Below, one piece after another: positions 1 to 5,060 of a stretch of 5,424 nt of DNA. Both the position numbers and the translations under genes were made by a program. The stretch lies in NCBI GenBank assembly GCA_027328265.1, contig DAHVVD010000010.1, forward strand, positions 1 through 5,424, given 5' to 3'. Numbering within the stretch: position 1 is the first letter of the stretch; every line of letters begins with the position of its first letter. The notes below the pieces were generated by a model. That model saw only the letters and a list, made by a program, of their open reading frames with translations, was not told where the DNA came from and searched no databases. The DNA is from Microcaldota archaeon (lineage in GTDB: Archaea > Micrarchaeota > Micrarchaeia > Micrarchaeales > CABMGC01).

Positions 1-2
1 TG

Positions 3-128
3 TCAAAAGGAAGCGGGATAGGAGTAGTGGATGCTCTGGCAAATCCAGCGGTATTTCATTGGAATGAACATGAATGGCTCGGTGAGAATCCTTTGGTTCG
101 AGGGTCAGGAAGTGTGGTGAATTCGTGA
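3..128 (+). CDS. C-terminal end of unrecognised ORF, candidate antitoxin (5' end outside window)
   Basis: This frame is open from the window edge and gives 41 residues before a TGA at 126-128. The end contains a tryptophan-rich stretch (HWNEHEWLGENP) and a glycine/serine-rich tail. I recognise no family. Its stop overlaps the GTG start of the MazF-like gene by four bases (GTGA), the usual arrangement of an antitoxin gene placed before its toxin, so it may be the toxin-binding tail of the cognate antitoxin. MazE-type antitoxins often end in a flexible acidic or aromatic tail that wraps around the toxin, but this tail has no residue pattern I can match to MazE, VapB or ribbon-helix-helix proteins. 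The antitoxin role is inferred from position only. The DNA-binding half would lie upstream of the window. Confidence 0.4.
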   Translation, partial: SKGSGIGVVDALANPAVFHWNEHEWLGENPLVRGSGSVVNS

Positions 129-523
129 AAGAAACAAACCTTAAACCACCCACACAGAATGAATGCAGGGGAATCTCACAACCTTCAGTTGGGAGAGGAT
201 GTCAAATCTACAATGTAGACTTTGGTCCGGGAAAAGGACATGAGCAAAGTTATCCTCGGCCCGCGATCATCTTCAAAGTGATAAGCGAGTTAAGCATGTG
301 TTTGGCAATACCACTTACTAGCAATCTAAACCGCCTTGATCTTCCTTATACTGTGCAGATAAATAAAACAGATTCAACGAATCTGAAAGGAAACAGTGTA
401 GCCTTGGTATTCCAACTCAGAGCCATAGATAAGGGAAGAATAACTGGAAATCAAATAGGCAGAATAGACGGACAACAAATAAACAAAATAAAGACAATTA
501 TGAAGGATATGTTAGATCTTTAA
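125..523 (+). CDS. MazF/PemK-like toxin, sequence-specific mRNA interferase
   Basis: The 132-residue product matches the MazF/PemK fold in order: IYNVDFGPGKGHEQ (residues 28-41), then RPAII (45-49), IPLTS (62-66), VALVFQLRAIDKGRI (92-106) and IGRI (111-114), ending in a short C-terminal helix. In this family the RP arginine and the threonine/serine of the PLTS motif contribute to the RNase active site; R45, T65 and S66 are present, so it looks intact. The usual EQ before LRxID is FQ here. The MazF domain begins near residue 25, and no in-frame start lies closer to it, so a roughly 24-residue N-terminal extension is likely. The GTG start overlaps the preceding stop, suggesting translational coupling to an antitoxin. 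Codon use is AT-richer than in the core genes, consistent with transfer. Toxins of this family cleave mRNA at short motifs; the target motif cannot be read from sequence. Confidence 0.85.
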   Translation: MKETNLKPPTQNECRGISQPSVGRGCQIYNVDFGPGKGHEQSYPRPAIIFKVISELSMCLAIPLTSNLNRLDLPYTVQINKTDSTNLKGNSVALVFQLRAIDKGRITGNQIGRIDGQQINKIKTIMKDMLDL

Positions 524-554
524 CAACAAATTTAACAATAAATATCAACATAAA

Positions 555-581
555 TCTATAGACATATGTGGCTTTCTATAG
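555..581. repeat. TCTATAG direct repeat flanking ACATATGT palindrome at tRNA 3' end
   Basis: TCTATAG occurs at 555-561 and 575-581, twenty bases apart, and the palindrome ACATATGT lies between them at 562-569. The second copy touches the 3' end of the tRNA gene and the first is 31 bases from the toxin stop. This could be part of an integration site for an archaeal tRNA-targeting element, or part of tRNA transcription termination (the minus strand becomes T-rich here). No second copy of the tRNA 3' end is visible in the window, so neither role is shown. Confidence 0.35.
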
Positions 582-703
582 CGCCAGGGTAGGGATTTGA
601 ACCCTAAAGCCCCGAAGGGCACTGGTTCGCTTGTAGCATCATCCGTTTGTCAGCTCTTGAACAAATTCAAGACCAGCGCGATACCAGATTCTGCCACCCT
701 GGC
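582..703 (-). tRNA. tRNA-Ser (anticodon UGA), intron-containing
   Basis: Read on the minus strand, a seven-pair acceptor stem forms between GCCAGGG (703-697) and CCCTGGC (589-583), followed by a G discriminator at 582. The T arm is TAGGG-TTCAAAT-CCCTA. The anticodon stem is CTGGT/ACCAG, and the loop reads C-T-TGA-A, giving anticodon UGA. A long variable arm (GCCC-TTCG-GGGC) makes it a class II tRNA. The UGA anticodon and G73 discriminator identify serine rather than leucine. CCA is not encoded. The spliced length is 84 nt after removing a 38-nt intron at 628-665. The D stem is weak: G10-C25 and C11-G24 pair, but 12/23 is an A-C mismatch. A TATA element about 25 bp upstream fits an archaeal tRNA promoter. 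It would decode UCA and other UCN serine codons. Confidence 0.93.
628..665 (-). other. tRNA-Ser intron, 38 nt, with bulge-helix-bulge splice motif
   Basis: The intron lies at the canonical position 37/38. A four-pair central helix forms between CTTG of the 5' exon (671-668) and CAAG at the 3' end of the intron. It is flanked by three-nucleotide bulges AAT and CGA, with predicted cuts after AA and after CG. This is the substrate shape of the archaeal tRNA splicing endonuclease. The inner intron helix is imperfect: I can pair TTTGT with ACAAA inside the intron, but this does not stack directly on the motif. A competing hairpin, CTTGAA with TTCAAG, is also possible before splicing. Confidence 0.85.
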
Positions 704-724
704 ATTTAAGATTAGTGTTCGTCA

Positions 725-732
725 TTTATATA
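725..732. promoter_or_regulatory. TATA element between tRNA-Ser and DUF373 genes, possibly bidirectional
   Basis: TTTATATA on the plus strand reads TATATAAA on the minus strand. Its centre is about 25 bp upstream of the tRNA 5' end at 703, the expected spacing for an archaeal TATA box, and GGG sits just upstream on that strand as a possible BRE. On the plus strand the same element is about 56 bp before the DUF373 ATG, which would give a leader of roughly 30 nt containing the ribosome binding site. A weaker alternative for the plus gene is TTATTAAG near 748. The tRNA assignment is strong; shared use is inferred. Confidence 0.6.
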
Positions 733-784
733 CACCCTCAGCAGACTTATTAAGTTTTCTTTTCCATTAATCCTGGGAGATGGT

Positions 785-2032
785 ATGGCTTCTAGAATCA
801 GCCCCAAGCAGAAGGAGGAGAGGATTCTGGTTCTAGCGGTAGACATAGACAACGACCTTTTCAGGAAGACAGGGATAAGCGGGCCGCTGACAGGCAGGGT
901 GCAGAACCTCAACGGCGCCTCTCAGCTGGCTTTGGCGGATCCGGAGGACACTGACTCGAACACGATGTTCGAGGCTGTCAAGCTCTACGACGAGCTAAAG
1001 AAGGATGGATACGGCGTCAGCATAGCTACGGTGACCGGCTCGGAGAAGGAGGGCTATGACGCGGACAGGGAGTTCGCGAGGCAGTTCGAGCTCGTCCTGG
1101 ACCAGAACAAGGCCGACGGCTGCATACTCGTCACCGACGGCGCGAGCGACAACCGCGTGCTTCCGATAATACAGTCAAGGATCAAGATAAACAGCGTGAG
1201 ATACGTTACAATGAAGCAGGCGCAGAGCCTAGAGAACACCTACTTCACTTTGCTCGAGAAGCTCAAGGAGCCGCATTATGCGAGGATAGTCTTCGGCATA
1301 CCTGCGGTGCTTGTGCTGCTCTTCGCGGTGAGCTATTTCGCGGGCTGGGGCTGGGAGCTGCCTATGGCGCTCATAGGGCTTTACCTGCTCGTGAAGGGCT
1401 TCGGGCTCGAGGACTCTCTCCTTAGCTCGTTCAGGGGGTTCGGCTTCAGCGTGGAGAGGATGAGCTTCGCCTTCTACCTCTGCTCGGTGATCTTCGTAGT
1501 CGCAGGGCTCTTCATAGGCTTCGGAAACTACAACTCGCAGGCCAAGCTCTCGGCAAACTCTCTTGCAGCGGTCTCCTATGGCGTAGAGGGCTTTCTGCTC
1601 CTCCTGCCCATAGTGCTCCTGCTTTACCTTTTAGGAAGGATCATAGACGCGAGGAGCACCAGATACCTTTTCAGGAGCTTCAAGTACGGCTCCTACATCG
1701 GTTCCTCGATAATACTCTGGGTGCTTCTCTACTCTTTCGTGGCCTGGATCATAGGCCAGATCTACTTCGGCGAGTTCGTTGACTACGCAATAATAGCGCT
1801 GGCCATCGGGATAGCGGTCTCGTATCTGGCAGGCGCCCTTAGGCGCAGGACCATAGCCTCCAGGAGGCTCAGGGGAAAGCTTGTCGTGAACGAGCTTGGC
1901 GCCCTGATAGGAAAGGTGGACAGGGTAAACATCAAGAAGGGGATGTTTGTCATAAACACGAGCTTCGGCAACCCGATAAACTACAGCGTCGACAGGATAG
2001 TGGAGCTAAGCGACAAGGTAGTGATAAAGTAG
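785..2032 (+). CDS. DUF373 family archaeal membrane protein
   Basis: The 415-residue product matches the archaeal DUF373 (COG2237) membrane protein family. Residues 1-160 are a soluble domain with acidic motifs AVDIDND (18-24), DPEDTDSNT (52-60) and LVTDGASD (115-122), which look like a metal- or nucleotide-binding fold, though no activity is established that I know of. About six hydrophobic segments follow, near 167-186, 190-205, 227-248, 259-283, 305-326 and 330-350. A basic stretch (RRRTIASRRLRGK, 353-365) then leads to a C-terminal beta-rich tail containing LGALIGKVDRV and VDRIVELSDKVVI, which resembles a PRC-barrel; that domain call is tentative. The ATG start has GGAG at 776-779, five bases upstream. 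The stop TAG is immediately followed by the stop of the convergent top6B gene. Its function is unknown; conservation across archaea suggests a housekeeping role at the membrane. Confidence 0.85.
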   Translation: MASRISPKQKEERILVLAVDIDNDLFRKTGISGPLTGRVQNLNGASQLALADPEDTDSNTMFEAVKLYDELKKDGYGVSIATVTGSEKEGYDADREFARQFELVLDQNKADGCILVTDGASDNRVLPIIQSRIKINSVRYVTMKQAQSLENTYFTLLEKLKEPHYARIVFGIPAVLVLLFAVSYFAGWGWELPMALIGLYLLVKGFGLEDSLLSSFRGFGFSVERMSFAFYLCSVIFVVAGLFIGFGNYNSQAKLSANSLAAVSYGVEGFLLLLPIVLLLYLLGRIIDARSTRYLFRSFKYGSYIGSSIILWVLLYSFVAWIIGQIYFGEFVDYAIIALAIGIAVSYLAGALRRRTIASRRLRGKLVVNELGALIGKVDRVNIKKGMFVINTSFGNPINYSVDRIVELSDKVVIK

Positions 2033-3721
2033 TTACTCCTCTTCTGCTTCTTCCCCCTTTTCGCCTTCCCCAGGTTTTGAGCCCCCCTCCTCTTGCTTCT
2101 GGTCAGCCTCCTCTTCCTCATCGGATGGCTGACTGTATCTTTGCTCGACAAGAGCCTTCAGCGACTTCTCGATCTCCTCCCTCTTTGCGCCTGTGATGTC
2201 GCTCAGGTCGCCGGAGAGCTGGCTTACGTACCTCATTATCGTCTTGTACCTCGATTCCTGAACCTCCTTGCTCCTGACGCCGCCCAGGTATCTCTGCAGT
2301 GCCCTCGCACAGTCCTGGACCGCAAGCTTTATCTCGTCTATTATCTCTTCCTCCTGCGAGATGGCCTGCTTGCCCACTCCAGAGTATGGAACGTAGACGC
2401 TCGAGACGTTCACAAGCACACTTATCGGCTCCTCGTCGAAGTTCGCTATGCTGTACCTCTTCCAGTCTATGCCCTTCGCTGCCTCTGTTATGGCGCAGTT
2501 GGAGGCGTCGAAGAGCAGGGGCACCTTGTTTGCGAACCTCAGGATGTTTCCCTCGGAAGAGGATCGCTGCCCGTCTATTGGCGCAGTCGCTGCCTCTGCT
2601 TTTGATATTTCTCTCGGCTTGCCTGCGCTTCCGCCGTATGCTATCCCCGCCTCTACAACGAAGGGTATCCCGCCCCTGAAGACCCTCGGCTTCCTCTCTA
2701 TAACGCTGACGAATACCGGGTTGAGTATGTTCTTTATCGCTATCTCTATCTGCTTCTCGCCGATCTCTGAGAGGGAATCAAGTTCAGGGGCCATCCACTT
2801 TATTTCCTTGAAGGCCTTGACAAGCTTCTCGGCGTCCTCCCACTTGATGGATCTGGGATCGGAGTCGAGGTCCACGTCCTTCACTATTCCGCGGAGTTCG
2901 TCTATCTTCATCGGCGTTACTCGTGCGAAACTCTCCTGCAGGAAAGAGGTTATCTTCCTGCTCTCGCTCCTGTGCGCGAAGTCCACGAGGTCGTTTGTTG
3001 TTATGCCCAGCGGATGGGGCTTTATCTCCCTTGCCCTCTTCGGCAACTCGTTTGTTGCCCTGAGGAAGACAGCCTCGTTTCCATCGGGCTCGGTGAGCCT
3101 TATGGTGACATGGGGATTGGAGAGCGCAGTCCTCTTTACGTATTCATAGACACCGTGGTCGCTCTTCTCGTACTTCACGTCGCCGAACTCTCCGGAAACT
3201 TCTGTGCCGGTGGCATCTGAGTCCATCTTCTTCATGTTCTCGATTAGTGACTTGTTCGACTTTATGTCGAGGGTTACATCGCATTCGTAATGCTCCCTCG
3301 AGGTGCCTGACTTGACGTGTATAGATTTCCCTGTGGTTATCTTGGAGAATAATGTGCACCCCGAGGCGCCTATTCCCTGCTGCCCCCTCTGCTGCAGGTA
3401 TCTGTGGAACTTCGTGCCTGCAAGAACCGTCGCGAGCGCCTTGCCCACGTGCTTGCCCGGTATGCCGGGGCCGTTGTCAGAGACTGTGACGCTGTACTTG
3501 CTCTCAGCCAATTCCTTTACGGCTATTTTCACTTCAGGCAGTATCCCTGCCTCCTCGCATGCGTCGAGAGAGTTGGAGAGGTATTCGTGTACTATAGTGG
3601 TAAGCGACCTTACCTTCCCTGAATAGCCGAGCATCTGGCTGTTCCTCCTGAAAAACTCCGATATGGAGTGCTCCTTGAACTCGCGGAAGATCTCGTCCGC
3701 GCTCTGCCTGGCCGCCATCAT
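2033..3721 (-). CDS. top6B: DNA topoisomerase VI subunit B (ATPase subunit)
   Basis: The 562-residue product has the GHKL ATPase signature: HEYLSNSLDACEEAG (45-59) with catalytic E46 and Mg-binding N50, DNGPGIP (82-88), and the glycine-rich lid RGQQGIGASG (112-121). The central helix-two-turn-helix region follows, then the transducer domain with RFANKVPLLFD (395-405) and GIDWKRY (417-423), where K421 matches the switch lysine that contacts ATP gamma-phosphate. With subunit A it forms the A2B2 enzyme that relaxes and decatenates DNA by ATP-driven strand passage. Two features stand out. A 20-25-residue linker at about 364-389 sits between AYGG and the RFAN strand, where relatives I recall are shorter. 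The tail from about 530 is very acidic (DEEEEADQ, then E/G/K-rich). The start overlaps the KH gene stop (ATGA), with GAGG at 3726-3729. No top6A follows; the convergent DUF373 gene abuts instead. Confidence 0.96.
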   Translation of the reverse strand: MMAARQSADEIFREFKEHSISEFFRRNSQMLGYSGKVRSLTTIVHEYLSNSLDACEEAGILPEVKIAVKELAESKYSVTVSDNGPGIPGKHVGKALATVLAGTKFHRYLQQRGQQGIGASGCTLFSKITTGKSIHVKSGTSREHYECDVTLDIKSNKSLIENMKKMDSDATGTEVSGEFGDVKYEKSDHGVYEYVKRTALSNPHVTIRLTEPDGNEAVFLRATNELPKRAREIKPHPLGITTNDLVDFAHRSESRKITSFLQESFARVTPMKIDELRGIVKDVDLDSDPRSIKWEDAEKLVKAFKEIKWMAPELDSLSEIGEKQIEIAIKNILNPVFVSVIERKPRVFRGGIPFVVEAGIAYGGSAGKPREISKAEAATAPIDGQRSSSEGNILRFANKVPLLFDASNCAITEAAKGIDWKRYSIANFDEEPISVLVNVSSVYVPYSGVGKQAISQEEEIIDEIKLAVQDCARALQRYLGGVRSKEVQESRYKTIMRYVSQLSGDLSDITGAKREEIEKSLKALVEQRYSQPSDEEEEADQKQEEGGSKPGEGEKGEEAEEE

Positions 3722-4224
3722 CCTTCCTCTTTCAGTTTCCTATGCATCCTCTCCATTATATTATAAGCCTTCTTATGGTTTCCTCCCTCAAGCAGGATTT
3801 GGAGTCCGGCGCTCGCGATGGTGAGCTCGCCTGCCTTGCCTATCATGCCTATGGTGTTGCCGTAGATCGAGATGTCAGCGCCGCTAAGCTCCTCTATGTA
3901 GAGCTTTGTCTTGCCCGAGCTTCCTATGACTCTCGCCTTTATCCGCCTTATCTGCTCCTCGTTGCTGAAGAAATCCTTGAAGTTGACGTACTTCGAGAAG
4001 TAGTCCTCGCTTAGGAGCTTGTAGGCCTTCTCGAGTTCGAAGCCCCTTCCGAATGCCTGGATAACGTTCTTCGCGTTGAACTCGGAGTAGGCATCGCCGT
4101 TTATCACCACCTCGTTCCCTTCAACCATCTTTATCTTGCAGGATAGCATCTTTTCTACGTTGCCGAGGAGTTTTTCGAGGAGCTTTGCCCTCTTCTCAGG
4201 GATAAGTATGTGTTCCATTTGCAT
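3718..4224 (-). CDS. KH-domain RNA-binding protein, Dim2/Pno1 homologue (rRNA processing)
   Basis: The product of about 168 residues fits the archaeal Dim2/Pno1 (Krr1-like) family, which binds near the 3' end of 16S rRNA during small-subunit maturation. Two KH-like units are visible. The first starts at HILIPEKRAKLLEKLLG and lacks a good GxxG loop. After AFGRGFELEKAYKLL, a strong family hallmark, the second has RVIGSSGKTKLYIEELSGAD with GSSG as the RNA-binding loop, and the conserved INIYGNTIGMIG-like strand (here ISIYGNTIGMIG). An open start exists at GTG 4230, but the ATG codons at 4224 and 4218 are more likely; I chose 4224. There is no clear Shine-Dalgarno, and a TATA-like TTTATT about 26 bp upstream of 4224 suggests a leaderless transcript. 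The stop overlaps the top6B start by four bases, so the two are co-translated. A gene neighbourhood of Rio1 kinase, KH protein and top6B is known in other archaea; Rio1 is absent here. Confidence 0.9.
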   Translation of the reverse strand: MQMEHILIPEKRAKLLEKLLGNVEKMLSCKIKMVEGNEVVINGDAYSEFNAKNVIQAFGRGFELEKAYKLLSEDYFSKYVNFKDFFSNEEQIRRIKARVIGSSGKTKLYIEELSGADISIYGNTIGMIGKAGELTIASAGLQILLEGGNHKKAYNIMERMHRKLKEEG

Positions 4225-4247
4225 CTGCACTCTAGTCGCAGCCTAAG

Positions 4248-4253
4248 AATAAA
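4248..4253 (-). promoter_or_regulatory. TATA-like element of the KH-top6B operon
   Basis: The minus strand reads TAATTTATTC here, with TTTATT at 4253-4248, about 26 bp upstream of ATG 4224. That spacing would place transcription initiation at or next to the start codon, matching the lack of a Shine-Dalgarno. A second candidate, CTATATATG at 4289-4281, would give a leader of about 30 nt. I cannot choose between them from sequence. Confidence 0.4.
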
Positions 4254-4307
4254 TTACTTTATTACTGGAAATTTCCTGCGCATATATAGTGCCACTAATA
4301 AGCAATG

Positions 4308-4331
4308 TTTATATGCCTTTCGTTTTTATAC
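4308..4331 (+). promoter_or_regulatory. Two TATA-like boxes for the winged-helix gene
   Basis: TTTATATG (4308-4315) and TTTTATAC (4324-4331) lie upstream of the plus-strand gene that starts near 4405. Initiation about 25 bp downstream would fall near 4338 or 4355, in or just after the first ATTCA-N5-GATTC box. The resulting leader would be 50-70 nt and would include two tiny ORFs. Confidence 0.45.
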
Positions 4332-4333
4332 TA

Positions 4334-4404
4334 TGATTCAATCGTGATTCTTTCATAGAAGGCTCATGAAGGGATTGCGATAGGTACATGAATCGTTCGT
4401 GAAT
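4334..4404. promoter_or_regulatory. Paired inverted ATTCA-N5-GATTC boxes, candidate operator
   Basis: ATTCA-N5-GATTC occurs at 4336-4350 on the plus strand and, identically in all ten defined positions, at 4404-4390 on the minus strand. Within each box the half-sites repeat with an 11-bp period: TGATTC at 4334 and 4345, and TGAAT at 4389 and 4400. The box centres are 54 bp apart, close to five helical turns. The first box covers the expected transcription start and the second covers the translation start of the winged-helix gene. A further inverted pair, CTATGA (4331-4336) and TCATAG (4353-4358), overlaps the first box. This is the layout expected for a repressor that binds two cooperative sites, most simply the product of the gene itself. 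That link is inferred. Confidence 0.45.
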
Positions 4405-4905
4405 ATGGTGGTGTGTGTGTCCAAGAAAACTGAACAATTAGAGAAAGAGCTCCAGTCCCTGAAGGGGGAGCTCGACCAGCTCATAAGCAAGAAGGAGACG
4501 ATACCGCCTGAGAGCACTGTTCCTACGCTCATAAAATACATGATCGAAGAGAGGGAGAGGACAAACAGCCTCCTGACGAGCATAACCGGAAAGATAGGCA
4601 AGCTCGAGAAGGAGATAGAGAGGCTCTACGACGAGCCTGCCTACAAGGAAGGCCAGTACAGCATGGAGGTTCCGCTCTCTTCGCTCGACGCCAAGATACT
4701 TGACTTTGTCCAGACCCACGGCATGATCTGCGCTGATGACCTGATGAAGGCCATGAACTACAAGGGAAGGAACGCGGCATGCGCAAGGATGAACAAGCTC
4801 TACAGGGAAGGATTGCTGGAGAGATACCAGCTGGGGCACAAGGTCTTTTACAAATTTGATGCTGGCAAGACGACCAATACACTCATTATATCACCTCCAC
4901 AGTAG
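4405..4905 (+). CDS. Coiled-coil and winged-helix protein, probable transcription regulator
   Basis: From ATG 4405 the product is 166 residues; GTG 4399 (two residues longer) or GTG 4417 are alternatives, and no good Shine-Dalgarno decides. The N-terminus is a heptad-like coiled coil (SKKTEQLEKELQSLKGELDQ), followed by a linker and a second charged helix (ITGKIGKLEKEIERLYDE). From about residue 93 a winged helix-turn-helix appears: LDAKILDFVQTHGMICADDL, a recognition helix with GRNAACARMNKLYREGLL, and a wing around RYQLGHKVFYKF. The two coiled coils suggest dimerisation. I do not recognise a named family. The gene is divergent from the KH-top6B operon, and paired repeats overlap its start, so autoregulation and control of its neighbour are plausible. 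GC content and codon use match the core genes. Its last codons and stop lie in a large hairpin. Confidence 0.75.
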   Translation: MVVCVSKKTEQLEKELQSLKGELDQLISKKETIPPESTVPTLIKYMIEERERTNSLLTSITGKIGKLEKEIERLYDEPAYKEGQYSMEVPLSSLDAKILDFVQTHGMICADDLMKAMNYKGRNAACARMNKLYREGLLERYQLGHKVFYKFDAGKTTNTLIISPPQ

Positions 4906-4962
4906 GCAAGGGGCGTGCTACTGGCACGCTCCTCCTGCTGCTATTTCTGCAATATAATGAGT
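4881..4962 (+). terminator. Large nested inverted repeat spanning the winged-helix gene stop
   Basis: Three stems share almost one centre, near 4921. The outer arms are a perfect 11-bp inverted repeat, ACTCATTATAT (4881-4891) and ATATAATGAGT (4952-4962). Next, CAGTAGG (4900-4906) pairs with CCTGCTG (4934-4940) with one G-T. Innermost, AGGGGCGTGC (4909-4918) pairs with GCACGCTCCT (4924-4933) with one G-T around loop TACTG. Only a two-base bulge separates the inner two, making a 41-nt hairpin of 17 pairs. The TAG stop (4903-4905) is in the stem. There is no long T-run, so it may act as an mRNA 3'-end stabiliser or a weak terminator. Confidence 0.55.
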
Positions 4963-5014
4963 TGTTTAGACCCTGAAAAGGAACCCTATTCTTGATATCC
5001 TTACATCGATAGAG

Positions 5015-5044
5015 TGCGCGCCTTGTGCGCAAAGCTTTTATTTT
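5015..5044 (+). terminator. Hairpin with T-rich tail; the tail may instead be a TATA element
   Basis: TGCGC (5015-5019) pairs with GCGCA (5027-5031) around a seven-base loop, and a T-rich tract, TTTTATTTT (5036-5044), follows. This resembles a terminator for transcripts reading out of the winged-helix gene. The same tract, CTTTTATTTT, preceded by a purine-rich GCAAAG, could equally be the TATA box of the next transcript, with initiation near 5062-5070, just before the structured leader. The two roles are compatible. Confidence 0.4.
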
Positions 5045-5060
5045 CATAGTTTCCATCATT

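Noticed and set aside
94..106. TTTGGTTCGAGGG resembling a tRNA T arm
   Set aside because: No acceptor or anticodon stem can be built around it, and it lies in the open frame of the upstream ORF.
712..1239. Short minus-strand frames in the DUF373 gene
   Set aside because: They lie opposite the conserved DUF373 soluble domain and have serine-rich, motif-free translations.
2093..3626. Several plus-strand open frames opposite top6B (for example 2093-2605, 2448-3149, 3303-3626)
   Set aside because: They are antisense shadows of a clear Top6B gene, with low-complexity leucine/serine/arginine composition and no own start signals.
4438..4882. Minus-strand open frames opposite the winged-helix gene
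   Set aside because: The plus-strand frame has a coherent coiled coil and winged helix; the antisense translations show no fold-like pattern.
4881..4962. Integron attC-like recombination site
   Set aside because: The nested palindrome lacks the GTTRRRY and RYYYAAC core boxes.
5041..5060. ATGATGG on the minus strand as a C box of a C/D guide RNA
   Set aside because: No CUGA D box occurs at a suitable distance on that strand.
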